A stretch of 64,000 nucleotides of DNA from Williamsia sp. 1135 (GCF_002095395.1 NZ_MJEI01000104.1:124001-188000); one strand, 5' to 3'. Shown: positions 35,223 to 43,546, counted from the first letter of the stretch. A program made the numbers and translations. The notes: generated by a model not told the origin, from the sequence alone.

Positions 35223-36392
35223 ATGCCCAACCTTTCGATCGGAATACTGGCTCACTCCGCGAAGGAGAACGAACGACGCCTACCCATCCATCCGCGGCAT
35301 TTCGAAAAGATCAAGCTCGGACTGCGCTCGTCGATCCGCCTTGAGCACGGCTACGGCGAGCACTTCGGCGTCACCGATGACGATCTGCGGCCACTCGTGG
35401 CCGGCATCGGCACACGCGAGGAGCTCATCGCTGAGTGCGATGTGATCCTCCTGCCCAAGGTGCAGGCCGAAGACCTCCTCGAAATGCGTGTGGGTCAGAC
35501 TGTTTGGGGTTGGCCGCACTGTGTACAGGACACCAGGCTCACCCAGGTCGCCATCGACCGGCGGCTGACCCTCATCGCCTTCGAGGCCATGAACCACTGG
35601 ACCGAAGACGGCGGATTCGCGCTCCACGTGTTCCACAAGAACAACGAGCTCGCCGGATACTGTTCGGTGCTGCACGCGCTGGAGTTGGCGGGCAAGACCG
35701 GAGACTACGGTCGCCGGTTGCGGGCCACCGTCATCGGATTCGGTGCCACCGCGCGCGGCGCGGTGACCGCACTGAACGCACACGGTGTCGACGATGTGCA
35801 CGTGCTGACGAACCGCGACGTGGCAGCGGTCGGTTCACCGATCCACTCGACGCAGATCGTGCAACTCGAGTACGGCGATCCCCGGGACCCGCACAGCATG
35901 TGGGCGGAGACGCCGTCGGGACGACTCCCGGTCGCCGAGTTCTTGGCGGGCAACGACATCATCGTCAACTGCGTACTGCAGAACACCGATACGCCCCTGA
36001 CGTTCCTCGACGAGTCCGATCTGCCGGGGTTCCCGCCGGGAACCCTGATCATCGACGTCTCGTGCGATGAAGGTATGGGTTTCAGCTGGGCCCTGCCGAC
36101 GACGTTCGACGAGCCGGCATTCACCGTGGGCAAAGGCGTGCTCTACTACGCGGTCGATCACAGTCCCTCGTACCTGTGGGACTCCGCGACGTGGGAGATC
36201 AGCGAGGCTCTGCTGCCGCATCTGAAGTCAGTTCTCGGCGGTCCGGACCACTGGGATCAGACGCCGACGATTTTGCGGGCGATCGAGATCCGGGAGGGTG
36301 TCATCCAGAATCCGAGCATCCTGTCCTTCCAGCAGAGGTCAGAGACGTTTCCGCACGCGTTTCTCGATGACCCTGTCGCCGCGGTGACCTGA
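35223..36392 (+). CDS. Alanine dehydrogenase/PNT-family enzyme, N5-(carboxyethyl)ornithine synthase-like
   Basis: The 389-residue protein belongs to the alanine dehydrogenase/transhydrogenase fold. It resembles N5-(carboxyethyl)ornithine synthase, which reductively couples pyruvate to the side-chain amine of ornithine (or lysine). The N-terminus IGILAHSAKENERRLPIHPRHF carries the substrate Arg/Lys pattern. RVGQTVWGWPHCVQDTRL and HVFHKNNELAGYCSVLHALELAG are the segments I match to that subfamily. The Rossmann motif is degenerate (ATVIGFGATARGAVTAL). ATG 35223 fits the family N-terminus; the upstream open frame overlaps the 44-residue gene. Plain alanine dehydrogenase is less likely, and no partner gene fixes the substrate. 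Confidence 0.75.
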   Translation: MPNLSIGILAHSAKENERRLPIHPRHFEKIKLGLRSSIRLEHGYGEHFGVTDDDLRPLVAGIGTREELIAECDVILLPKVQAEDLLEMRVGQTVWGWPHCVQDTRLTQVAIDRRLTLIAFEAMNHWTEDGGFALHVFHKNNELAGYCSVLHALELAGKTGDYGRRLRATVIGFGATARGAVTALNAHGVDDVHVLTNRDVAAVGSPIHSTQIVQLEYGDPRDPHSMWAETPSGRLPVAEFLAGNDIIVNCVLQNTDTPLTFLDESDLPGFPPGTLIIDVSCDEGMGFSWALPTTFDEPAFTVGKGVLYYAVDHSPSYLWDSATWEISEALLPHLKSVLGGPDHWDQTPTILRAIEIREGVIQNPSILSFQQRSETFPHAFLDDPVAAVT

Positions 36393-36408
36393 TCTTCTGC
36401 CCGGTTCT

Positions 36409-36442
36409 GCACCATCCGTCGAGATATTCGGGCGGGTGGTGC
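36409..36442. terminator. Possible hairpin after the carboxyethyl-ornithine-synthase-like gene
   Basis: GCACCATCC (36409-36417) can pair with GGGTGGTGC (36434-36442) with one G-T wobble across 16 bases. It lies 17 bases after the stop codon and has no T-tract. The rest of the 140-base gap before the permease gene shows no clear promoter. Confidence 0.4.
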
Positions 36443-36532
36443 GAAATCGGCCGGATTTGCGAACAGAAAGTACGAAACACGTCGGAAAAGTCGATCTAAC
36501 ACGACGGTTTCAGTTGCTGGCTATCGTTGCGT

Positions 36533-37933
36533 ATGACTGAAACAGCCGCCTCCTCCGAGTACTTGGAGAAACGACAACTCCGTAAAGGCACCGCCGGGTG
36601 GGTGCTGCTCGCCGGCCTCGGGGTGAGCTATGTGATCTCGGGCGACTACGCCGGCTGGAACGCGGGGCTGCTCGAAGGCGGCTTCGGGGGCCTGCTCATC
36701 GCCGCCGTCATCATCGCGGCGATGTATCTCGCGATGGTCCTGGGCATGGCCGAGATGTCATCGGCACTGCCGGCCGCCGGAGGCGGTTACACGTTCGCCC
36801 GACGAGCGCTGGGCCCGTGGGGTGGTTTCGCCACCGGCACAGCCATCCTCATCGAGTACGCCATCGCCCCGGCCGCCATCGCGACCTTCATCGGCGGCTA
36901 CGTCGAATCGCTCGATCTGTTCGGGATATCCGACGGCTGGTGGGTGTACCTCGCGGTCTACATCATCTTCATCGGCATCCACCTCGTCGGCGCCGGTGAG
37001 GCACTGAAGGCGATGTTCGTCATCACCGCGATCGCGCTGGTCGGTCTGGTCATCTTCGGCATCGCGGCGATCAGCCACTTCGACGCCGCACTGCTCACCG
37101 ACATCGCGCCCGATGCGGATGCCGCGGGCTCGTCGGACTTCCTGCCGTTCGGTTACCTCGGTGTGTGGTCGGCGATTCCGTTCGCCATCTGGTTCTTCCT
37201 GGCGATCGAAGGCGTTCCGCTGGCGGCCGAAGAAGCCGAGAATCCGGAGAAGAACGTGCCGCGCGGCATCATCGCGGCCATGGGCGTCCTGTTGCTCACC
37301 GGTGCGCTGGTGCTGTTCATGGCCACCGGCGCACTCGGCGCGCAGGGCGTCGGCGAATCGGTGAATCCGCTGGTCGACGCCATCGACGGCACCGCAGCCA
37401 CCGTGGTCAACTACGTCGGTCTGGCCGGACTGATCGCGAGCTTCTTCTCCATCATGTACGCGTACTCGCGCCAGTTGTTCGCGTTGTCGCGGGCCGGCTA
37501 CCTTCCGCGGGCGCTATCGGTCACCAACAGTCGCAAGGCGCCCACCTGGGCGCTGATCATCCCGGGCATCATCGGGTTCGCGCTGACCTTCACCGGCGAG
37601 GGCGCGATACTGCTGAACATGGCCGTTTTCGGCGCGGCCCTGAGTTACGTGCTCATGATGGTCAGCCACATCGTGCTGCGGGTTCGTGAGCCCGACATGC
37701 ACCGGCCGTACCGCACGCCCGGTGGCATCGCGACCACCGGTTTTGCTCTGGTCATCGCAGTGGTCTCGGTGATCGCCACCTTCCTCGTCGACACAACCGC
37801 AGCGCTCTGGTGTCTGGTTGCGTTTGTCGCCTTCATGGCGTACTTCGGTCTCTACAGTCGTAAGCACCTGGTTGCGAACTCGCCCGACGAAGAGTTCGCG
37901 ATGCTTGCCGCAGCCGAAAGCGATGTGGGATGA
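36533..37933 (+). CDS. eat: Ethanolamine permease (APC superfamily, Eat-like)
   Basis: This 466-residue transporter with about 12 membrane segments imports ethanolamine for the lyase encoded next. Family features are GWVLLAGLGVSYVISGDYAGWNAGL near the N-terminus, ALPAAGGGYTFARRALGPWGGF, the substrate helix FLAIEGVPLAAEEAENPEKNVPRGI and SIMYAYSRQLFALSRAGYLP, all shown here in part. ATG 36533 is chosen; a TTG at 36527 is in frame. Coupling to eutB, which starts 8 bases after this stop, gives the substrate with good confidence. No regulator is adjacent. Confidence 0.85.
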   Translation: MTETAASSEYLEKRQLRKGTAGWVLLAGLGVSYVISGDYAGWNAGLLEGGFGGLLIAAVIIAAMYLAMVLGMAEMSSALPAAGGGYTFARRALGPWGGFATGTAILIEYAIAPAAIATFIGGYVESLDLFGISDGWWVYLAVYIIFIGIHLVGAGEALKAMFVITAIALVGLVIFGIAAISHFDAALLTDIAPDADAAGSSDFLPFGYLGVWSAIPFAIWFFLAIEGVPLAAEEAENPEKNVPRGIIAAMGVLLLTGALVLFMATGALGAQGVGESVNPLVDAIDGTAATVVNYVGLAGLIASFFSIMYAYSRQLFALSRAGYLPRALSVTNSRKAPTWALIIPGIIGFALTFTGEGAILLNMAVFGAALSYVLMMVSHIVLRVREPDMHRPYRTPGGIATTGFALVIAVVSVIATFLVDTTAALWCLVAFVAFMAYFGLYSRKHLVANSPDEEFAMLAAAESDVG

Positions 37934-37940
37934 ACCGACG

Positions 37941-39362
37941 ATGAGCCGCTATCAGCACACCCTGGCCGGGACCACATACGCCTTTGACGGACTCGTCGAA
38001 CTGATGGCAAAAGCGACACCGGCGCGCAGTGGTGACGAGCTGGCGGGGTGTGCCGCCGAGTCCGACACGGAACGGGCCGCGGCGCAGTGGGCGCTGGCCG
38101 ATGTGCCGCTGACGGTGTTCCTGAACGAAGCGGTGGTTCCGTACGAGAGCGACGAGATCACCCGGTTGATCATGGATACCCATGATGTGCAGGCCTTTTC
38201 GCCGGTCAAGGCGATGACGGTCGGCGGATTGCGGGACTGGCTACTGGAAGTTGCGTCGGGGCCGGCCGACGCCGCAGCGGCAACGTTCACCTCCGTCTCG
38301 CGCGGGCTCACTCCCGAGATGGTGGCGGCCGTCTGCAAGCTCATGCGCAATCAGGACCTGATCGCGGTGTCGCGGGCGGTGAACGTGGTGTCGGCATTTC
38401 GGACGACGATCGGACTGCCGGGGACGCTCGCCACCCGGTTGCAACCGAACCATCCGACCGATGACCCGACCGGGATCGCAGCAGCGACGCTCGACGGACT
38501 GCTGCTCGGCTGCGGTGATGCGGTGATCGGGATCAATCCGGCGACCGACTCGCCGCATGCCACGTCGGAGTTGCTGCATCTGCTCGACGACATCCGGCAG
38601 CGGTACGAGATCCCGGTGCAGTCGTGTGTGCTCTCGCACGTGACGACGACGATCGGGCTTATCGAGGCGGGTGCCCCGGTGGACCTCGTGTTCCAGTCGA
38701 TCGCCGGGACCGAAGGCGCGAACAAGGGTTTCGGCGTCGACATCGCCATCCTCCGAGAAGGTAACGAGGCGGGGAAGTCGCTGCATCGCGGCACCGTCGG
38801 TGACAATGTCATGTACCTCGAGACGGGCCAGGGTTCGGCGTTGTCCGCAGGTGCCCACTTCGGTACCGGTGGCAAGCCGGTGGACCAGCACACCCTCGAG
38901 ACCCGAGCGTATGCCGTTGCGCGCGAGTTGGATCCGTTGCTGATCAACACTGTTGTCGGTTTCATCGGGCCGGAGTACCTGTTCGACGGCAAGCAGATCT
39001 TGCGTGCCGGACTCGAGGACCACTTCTGCGGCAAGCTGCTGGGTCTGCCGATGGGGGTGGACGTCTGCTACACCAACCACGCAGAGGCCGATCAGGACGA
39101 CATGGACAATCTGCTGACCCTGCTCGGCGTCGCGGGGGTGCCGTTCGTGATCACCGTGCCCGGTGCCGATGATGTGATGCTCGGTTACCAGAGCCTGTCG
39201 TTCCACGACGCGCTGTATGCCCGTCGCACACTGGGTTTGAAGCCGGCGCCGGAGTTCGAGTCGTGGCTCGACCGGGTGGGGATGCTCGGTGCCGATGGCC
39301 GGGTCCTCGATCTGCAACCCGAGGCGTCGCCTCTGCGCAGTCTCACCGGGCCGGTGGCCTGA
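37941..39362 (+). CDS. eutB: Ethanolamine ammonia-lyase large subunit
   Basis: EutB forms the TIM-barrel catalytic subunit of the adenosylcobalamin-dependent lyase that converts ethanolamine to acetaldehyde and ammonia. The 473-residue protein has the normal length. Family segments include LMRNQDLIAVSRAVNV, LGCGDAVIGINPATDS, VFQSIAGTEGANKGFGVD and GQGSALSAGAHFG. Its start at ATG 37941 is fixed by the family N-terminus (MSRYQHTLAGTTYAFDGL). The TGA overlaps the ATG of eutC, so the subunits are made together. No reactivase (EutA), cobalamin adenosyltransferase or shell genes are found in the window. Confidence 0.94.
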   Translation: MSRYQHTLAGTTYAFDGLVELMAKATPARSGDELAGCAAESDTERAAAQWALADVPLTVFLNEAVVPYESDEITRLIMDTHDVQAFSPVKAMTVGGLRDWLLEVASGPADAAAATFTSVSRGLTPEMVAAVCKLMRNQDLIAVSRAVNVVSAFRTTIGLPGTLATRLQPNHPTDDPTGIAAATLDGLLLGCGDAVIGINPATDSPHATSELLHLLDDIRQRYEIPVQSCVLSHVTTTIGLIEAGAPVDLVFQSIAGTEGANKGFGVDIAILREGNEAGKSLHRGTVGDNVMYLETGQGSALSAGAHFGTGGKPVDQHTLETRAYAVARELDPLLINTVVGFIGPEYLFDGKQILRAGLEDHFCGKLLGLPMGVDVCYTNHAEADQDDMDNLLTLLGVAGVPFVITVPGADDVMLGYQSLSFHDALYARRTLGLKPAPEFESWLDRVGMLGADGRVLDLQPEASPLRSLTGPVA

Positions 39363-40093
39363 TGAGTGATTTGTGGGATGCCCTGCGTCTGCGGACCGCG
39401 GCACGAATCGGTTTGGGTCGCACCGGGGATTCGCTGCCGACCACCCGGGTGCTGGAGTTCGCAGCGGCTCATGCTGCGGCGCGCGATGCGGTCCACCAGC
39501 CGCTCGATGCCGACGCGCTCGCGGTCGAGGTGGAGAAGTTGGAGCTGGGGTCGCCGATCGTCGTGACGAGCCAGGCTGCCGACCGCAGCGAGTACCTGCG
39601 CAGACCAGATCTGGGTCGGTCCCCGGCTGATCTGAGTGAGGTCGCGGAGGTGGATGCCGATGTGGGCTTCGTGCTCGCCGACGGACTTTCGCCGATCGCG
39701 TTGTCCGAACATGCGACCGGGCTGTTGTCCGCACTCAAAGAGGTTCTTGCGCAAAAATATTCGTTCGCGCCGCCGGTGATCGCGACACAGGCCCGGGTCG
39801 CCCTCGGCGATCACATCGGAGCCGCCCAGAAGGTGGGTACGTTGATCGTGATCATCGGGGAGCGCCCGGGTCTGTCGGTCGCCGACAGTGTCGGCATATA
39901 CCTGACGCACCTACCACGACCGGGACGCGCTGATTCTGAACGGAACTGCATCTCCAACATCCACCCACCCGGAGGGCTGGGCTACACCGATGCTGCCCGG
40001 GTGTGCGCGGCCTTGATCGAGGGTGCTCGCCAATTGGGCCGCAGCGGAGTCGATCTCAAAGACAACAGTCGCGCCATCACTGAAGGTGCCTGA
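39362..40093 (+). CDS. eutC: Ethanolamine ammonia-lyase small subunit
   Basis: EutC completes the ethanolamine ammonia-lyase and contacts the cobalamin cofactor. The 243-residue protein begins LWDALRLRTAARIGLGRTG, a typical EutC N-terminus without the long extension that targets the enzyme to microcompartments in enterobacteria. It contains the conserved IIGERPGLSVADSVGIYLTH and SERNCISNIHPPGGLGY. ATG 39362 overlaps the eutB stop. Short N-terminus and absent shell genes both fit a cytoplasmic, compartment-free pathway. The acetaldehyde-oxidising enzyme is not in this window. Confidence 0.94.
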   Translation: MSDLWDALRLRTAARIGLGRTGDSLPTTRVLEFAAAHAAARDAVHQPLDADALAVEVEKLELGSPIVVTSQAADRSEYLRRPDLGRSPADLSEVAEVDADVGFVLADGLSPIALSEHATGLLSALKEVLAQKYSFAPPVIATQARVALGDHIGAAQKVGTLIVIIGERPGLSVADSVGIYLTHLPRPGRADSERNCISNIHPPGGLGYTDAARVCAALIEGARQLGRSGVDLKDNSRAITEGA

Positions 40094-40099
40094 CCCCGA

Positions 40100-40196
40100 C
40101 GAGCGTGCCCTTCCAGCCGCCGATCGTGCCTTACCTGCATCGACCGTGCCGTTTCGGTGACCGGTAGGGCACGGTCAGCGTGCCGAACGGCACGGT
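40100..40196. repeat. CGTGCC/GGCACG inverted-word region after eutC
   Basis: ACCGTGCCGTT (40143-40153) pairs perfectly with AACGGCACGGT (40186-40196). Inside the loop, GGCACG (40168-40173) pairs with CGTGCC (40179-40184). Further CGTGCC copies lie at about 40103 and 40125. The region fills most of the gap between eutC and the DUF1877 gene and could act as a terminator for the eut operon. Confidence 0.75.
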
Positions 40197-40217
40197 CGGC
40201 CGGGTAGTTTGGCTGCC

Positions 40218-40703
40218 ATGGGGATGATTCTGACGTTGACGCAACTGACCGACGCCGGCCTGCACGAGATCCACGCGCTGGGAGAAGCGGGCGACATCAG
40301 CGAGTTCGTCTGGGGATTGTCAGAGGCGGATCCCTCTGTGACGGTGGATCTCGACAAATCGTATGACGCACTCGAGGTGATGTTCGACCATGCCCGGATC
40401 ATGGTGAACCCGATTTCGGGCCAAGGGACGATTCCGGGGGACTACGACTTCGGTGAGGGCATCCCGAACTACATGAGTCCCGAATACGTGGTGGCAGCAC
40501 GCGACTGCCTCGTGCACATGACCTTTGATACGTTGCTCGAAGCCACCGGCACGAAGGAACTCTCGAAATTGAGAGTGCCACCGTTCCTTCACTCGTGGGA
40601 CGCAGGCGGCATCGAGTACCTGAGGTCGAACTACGACATTTTGTCCGGGTTCGTGACAAATGCGGCAGAGCGCAGCTGCCATATCGTCATGCAGCTCGGC
40701 TGA
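40218..40703 (+). CDS. DUF1877 (YfbM-like) protein
   Basis: This 161-residue soluble protein resembles the YfbM/DUF1877 family of small uncharacterised proteins. MGMILTLTQLTDAGL at the N-terminus, VDLDKSYDALEVMF and FLHSWDAGGIEYLRSNYDILSGFV near the C-terminus fit that pattern. ATG 40218 and ATG 40224 are both possible starts, and neither has a strong ribosome site. Some family members occur in toxin or immunity contexts, but nothing like that is next to it here. The downstream gene converges after 4 bases. Confidence 0.6.
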   Translation: MGMILTLTQLTDAGLHEIHALGEAGDISEFVWGLSEADPSVTVDLDKSYDALEVMFDHARIMVNPISGQGTIPGDYDFGEGIPNYMSPEYVVAARDCLVHMTFDTLLEATGTKELSKLRVPPFLHSWDAGGIEYLRSNYDILSGFVTNAAERSCHIVMQLG

Positions 40704-40707
40704 GAGC

Positions 40708-41277
40708 TCAGAGCCCCGGGCCTTCGGCGCGCAAGGTGTCGACGTCGTCCATCGCCGATCGTAGTTTGCCCAGCCACTCCTCGGTGTGTTCTCCGACGAG
40801 TTTGACCGACCATGCGAGTGCGTCTGCCCGCGAGCGGGCGACTCCGGCGTCGACAAGGGTGTCGAGTACCTGGCGTTCGGGCTGCCGCAGCCGGGTCATG
40901 ACCGGAACGGCGATGTGGGTGAACAGGATTCGTTGATCGCCCACCTTCACTCCCCAGGACACCTTGCGTGCATAGCGGGCCTGCGCCTCGTCCGCGATGG
41001 CCATCCGTTCACCGCGGGTGTCCTCGCGGAACCGTGATGCTCGACCTTCCGCAGCGGCGGTCGCGGTGCTCTCGTCGGACGGCGGGGCCGTCAGGGTGCC
41101 GATGACGGTGATCTCGTCGCGGTCGACGGTGACCTCTGCGGTGCCCTCGAACCAGTCGTCGGGCAGGCGTCCGGCGAACCAGCCCGATGCATCGGATGCG
41201 TCCGGTAGTTCTGCCTGCTGCCAGCCGCCGCGGCGTCCGCCGCCGGGTCCGCGTGATCCTTTGTGTGTGCTTTTCAT
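40708..41277 (-). CDS. Conserved hypothetical actinobacterial protein
   Basis: The 189-residue protein has a basic glycine-rich N-terminus (STHKGSRGPGGGRRGGW), a beta-rich region (GTAEVTVDRDEITVIGTL), an alpha-helical, acid/arginine-rich segment (GRASRFREDTRGERMAIADEAQARYARKVSWGV in part) and a C-terminal helical domain with AGVARSRADALAWSVKLVGEHTEEWL. I do not recognise a function. ATG 41277 is preceded by AAGGAG at a 5-base distance, better than GTG 41283. The upstream region 41284-41389 carries the direct repeat TGATTAC twice and is shared with the divergent phosphatase-like gene. Confidence 0.7.
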   Translation of the reverse strand: MKSTHKGSRGPGGGRRGGWQQAELPDASDASGWFAGRLPDDWFEGTAEVTVDRDEITVIGTLTAPPSDESTATAAAEGRASRFREDTRGERMAIADEAQARYARKVSWGVKVGDQRILFTHIAVPVMTRLRQPERQVLDTLVDAGVARSRADALAWSVKLVGEHTEEWLGKLRSAMDDVDTLRAEGPGL

Positions 41278-41293
41278 CTTCACTCCTTCGTAG

Positions 41294-41308
41294 TGATTAC
41301 ATGATTAC
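41294..41308. promoter_or_regulatory. Direct repeat TGATTAC x2 in a divergent promoter region
   Basis: TGATTAC occurs at 41294-41300 and again at 41302-41308, an 8-base period, just upstream of the ribosome site of the minus-strand hypothetical gene. It could be a regulator site. The evidence is only the repetition and the location. Confidence 0.3.
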
Positions 41309-41389
41309 ACCGTTGCATTGATTCGCCACTGTCGTTCGCTGTGGGCGGAGACCGGCGTCGCGGACAGAAGGGTCATCTAGGGTGAAATT

Positions 41390-41818
41390 GTGGCCACAAC
41401 CTGGGACGATTCCACCGCGGGTCTCTTGCGGCTGCCCTCGGGACGGACCGTTCGCGGACGAGGATTACGTCACGGGACACCCACAGGCCCCGACCCCGAC
41501 TTCGGGCTGTACTTACTCGGACACGAACCACCCGCAACCGATTGGACGAGTCGCTGGCTGAGGTGGCGCGACTTCTGGCTCCCGGCCGATCGCGGCGATG
41601 CGGTGGATGCCTTCCGGGAGGTGTGGTTGCGGGCGCAGACTCAGCGGGTGGAGGTGGCATGTGGTGGCGGCAAGGGCCGAACCGGAACCGCGCTCGCGTG
41701 CATCGCTGTGATCGACGGGGTCGCACCCGGCGACGCCGTCGCGTACGTCCGGGCTCACTATTCGCCGTCTGCGGTCGAGACGCCGTGGCAGCGCCGCTAC
41801 GTCGCCCGCTTTCCGTAA
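41390..41818 (+). CDS. Protein-tyrosine-phosphatase-like protein with CX5R P-loop
   Basis: The 142-residue protein contains VEVACGGGKGRTGTALAC near residues 90-105. This matches the Cys-x5-Arg-Thr phosphate-binding loop of tyrosine or dual-specificity phosphatases. Upstream, WLRWRDFWLPADRGDAVDAF could carry the general-acid Asp. GTG 41390 is the likely start, with TAGGG upstream. The small size suggests a minimal cytoplasmic phosphatase domain, and the target is unknown. It ends two bases before the large palindrome that separates it from the convergent GNAT gene. Confidence 0.75.
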   Translation: MATTWDDSTAGLLRLPSGRTVRGRGLRHGTPTGPDPDFGLYLLGHEPPATDWTSRWLRWRDFWLPADRGDAVDAFREVWLRAQTQRVEVACGGGKGRTGTALACIAVIDGVAPGDAVAYVRAHYSPSAVETPWQRRYVARFP

Positions 41819-41820
41819 AA

Positions 41821-41878
41821 GCACACAGTCGAGTCATATGCACACGTTGCAACGTGTGCATATGACTCAACGGTGTGC
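41821..41878. repeat. 38-bp perfect palindrome inside a larger stem between convergent genes
   Basis: GAGTCATATGCACACGTTG (41831-41849) is followed at once by its exact reverse complement (41850-41868), giving a perfect 38-bp palindrome. Outside it, AGTC and AACG form a 4 x 4 internal loop, and GCACAC (41821-41826) pairs with GTGTGC (41873-41878). It fills the gap between the phosphatase-like gene and the GNAT gene, so a bidirectional terminator is the simplest role. Confidence 0.9.
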
Positions 41879-41887
41879 ATCTGTGGG

Positions 41888-42847
41888 TCAGGGGTATTCG
41901 ACGTACCCGTAGCTGTGGTGGAGGCCGAAACCCATGCGGCGGTACCAGTCTCGCGCGTGGGTGTTGCCGGTTTCCACCTGCAGGTAGGTGTGCGACGCGC
42001 CGATTCCGGCGCCCCAGGCTTCCAGCGCCGACGTGACCGCCCGGCCCAGTCCCCGGCCGCGATGGTCCGCCGATGTCCACAACGCTGAAAGGCCCAGCCA
42101 GACATCGTTGTCGAGTCCGGTGGTGACGGCGCCCCTGCCGATGGACAGCACGGCGCCTTCGTCGTCGCGGACGGTCGCGAAACCGAGCTTCCCGTCGTCG
42201 ACGGCCCCGACCACGGCGGCCGCAACCGCGCGGTCTGCATCACCGCGCTGACCGACGTACGCGGCGACCCACTCCTTCGATGGCGTTTCGTCGATCGACA
42301 CGTCGCCCCGACCGTCCGAGGCGGCCGATCCCACCGGCGCCACCAGGACGTCGACGTCGATCACATGGTCGGCGGGGGAGACGTGGGCGCCGGGGAGCAG
42401 CCGCGTGGCGGCTGCGATCCTGATCGGCAGATCCCGAGCCTGGTACCACTCGCTCAGTCGGTTCATTGTCTGCGCATCGAGTCGTGCGCCCATCTCCAAC
42501 GGCACCGCGGAGTTCGCCCGGCGGGTGAAACCGCCCCCGGCCCGCGCCAGCCATCCGTCGATCCATTCCGATTCGACCCCGGGCCACCCGCGCGCCGCGG
42601 CGACCTCGAGCGATCTGATCTCCGAGTTGCGCACCGGTTTGTCCGAGAGCGCCTTCACCGCGACCACGAGGTCTGCGGGCACGACGACGCGTTCGGCGCC
42701 GCGAAGGATCACCAGGTCAGGACTGTCGCTGTCGAGCACTCCGGTGACGTCGCTGAGCGTCGCCGCGGGGTCGCCGCGCCAGTCGGCGGGTGCTCCGGGG
42801 CCTTTGCGGAAACGGACCACCACCCGGTCACCCCGTGACGGAGTCAC
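41888..42847 (-). CDS. GNAT N-acetyltransferase, Rv0428c-like
   Basis: The 319-residue protein has an N-terminal part of about 60 residues that looks like a small beta domain (DRVVVRFRKG, then ERVVVPADLVVAVK). A spacer domain follows, and then a C-terminal GNAT fold with the acetyl-CoA loop TSADHRGRGLGRAVTSALEAW and YLQVETGNTHARDWYRRMGF. Gene order (def next, sodC beyond) makes it the counterpart of Mtb Rv0428c, whose substrate I do not know. The GTG start at 42847 lies inside a degenerate copy of the 22-base repeat that continues toward def. Protein or small-molecule acetylation are both possible. Confidence 0.82.
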   Translation of the reverse strand: MTPSRGDRVVVRFRKGPGAPADWRGDPAATLSDVTGVLDSDSPDLVILRGAERVVVPADLVVAVKALSDKPVRNSEIRSLEVAAARGWPGVESEWIDGWLARAGGGFTRRANSAVPLEMGARLDAQTMNRLSEWYQARDLPIRIAAATRLLPGAHVSPADHVIDVDVLVAPVGSAASDGRGDVSIDETPSKEWVAAYVGQRGDADRAVAAAVVGAVDDGKLGFATVRDDEGAVLSIGRGAVTTGLDNDVWLGLSALWTSADHRGRGLGRAVTSALEAWGAGIGASHTYLQVETGNTHARDWYRRMGFGLHHSYGYVEYP

Positions 42848-42863
42848 TTCGAATGTTTCCGCA

Positions 42864-42948
42864 CGGAGTCACTCGTCGTCCGTGACGGAGTCACTCGTCG
42901 TCCGTGACGGAGTCACTCGTCGTCCGTGACTGAGTCACTCGTCGTCAT
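42864..42948. repeat. 22-bp tandem repeats spanning the def stop codon
   Basis: Three perfect 22-base units lie at 42864-42885, 42886-42907 and 42908-42929. A partial fourth (42930-42948) includes the def stop codon. Each unit contains GTGAC-GGA-GTCAC-type inverted arms and, read on the minus strand, the GACGACGAGTGA end of def. A degenerate copy overlaps the GTG start of the GNAT gene. The pattern suggests slippage duplication of the def 3' end. Confidence 0.9.
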
Positions 42949-43546
42949 CGTCGTGACCGAAGGGGTCTTCGTCCTCACCTGGGAGCCAGCTCAGCCCGGG
43001 CACACCCCACCCGTTGCGTTTGATGGTCTTCTTCGCGGCGCGCGCGTTGCGGCCCATGAGAACGTCCACGTACAGGAACCCGTCGAGGTGACCTGTCTCG
43101 TGCTGCAGCATCCGGGCGAAGAAGTCTTTGCCCTCGATCTCGACCTTGTCGCCGTTGCGGTCGACGCCGGTGACCTTCGCCCAGTCGGCGCGGCCGGTCG
43201 GGAACTGTTCACCCGGCACCGACAGGCAGCCCTCGTCGTTGTCGTCGGGGTCGGGCATCGTCTCCGGGATCTCAGAGGTCTCCAGGACCGGGTTGATGAC
43301 CTCGCCGCGACGCCGCGCTCCGCCTCGGCCGTTGCCTTCGGGGCAGTCGTAGACGAAGAATCGGCGACCGACTCCGACCTGGTTTGCCGCCAGTCCGACG
43401 CCGTTGGCGGCGTCCATGGTTTCGTACATGTCGTCGAGGAGTGCCACCACGTCGGCGGGGGGCTTGCCGGCCTCGTCCAGTGCTACGGATTCAGTGGGAT
43501 TGTGCAGCACCGGATCACCGACGATGCGGATGGGAAGAATTGCCAT
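42935..43546 (-). CDS. def: Peptide deformylase
   Basis: This metalloenzyme removes the formyl group from the initiator methionine of new proteins. The 203-residue product starts [15 protein letters not shown] and has all three family motifs: [23 protein letters not shown] with the metal Cys, and [12 protein letters not shown] with the HExxH-type zinc or iron site. ATG 43546 matches known N-termini; a GTG seven codons upstream is less likely. The C-terminus ends in an acidic tail ([14 protein letters not shown]), the last codons of which belong to the 22-base repeat. It corresponds to Mtb Rv0429c. Confidence 0.95.
   Translation of the reverse strand: MAILPIRIVGDPVLHNPTESVALDEAGKPPADVVALLDDMYETMDAANGVGLAANQVGVGRRFFVYDCPEGNGRGGARRRGEVINPVLETSEIPETMPDPDDNDEGCLSVPGEQFPTGRADWAKVTGVDRNGDKVEIEGKDFFARMLQHETGHLDGFLYVDVLMGRNARAAKKTIKRNGWGVPGLSWLPGEDEDPFGHDDDDE

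Noticed and set aside
42864-42948. CRISPR or phage attachment site
   Set aside because: The 22-base units are head-to-tail without spacers and derive from the def 3' end; no integrase or tRNA is nearby.
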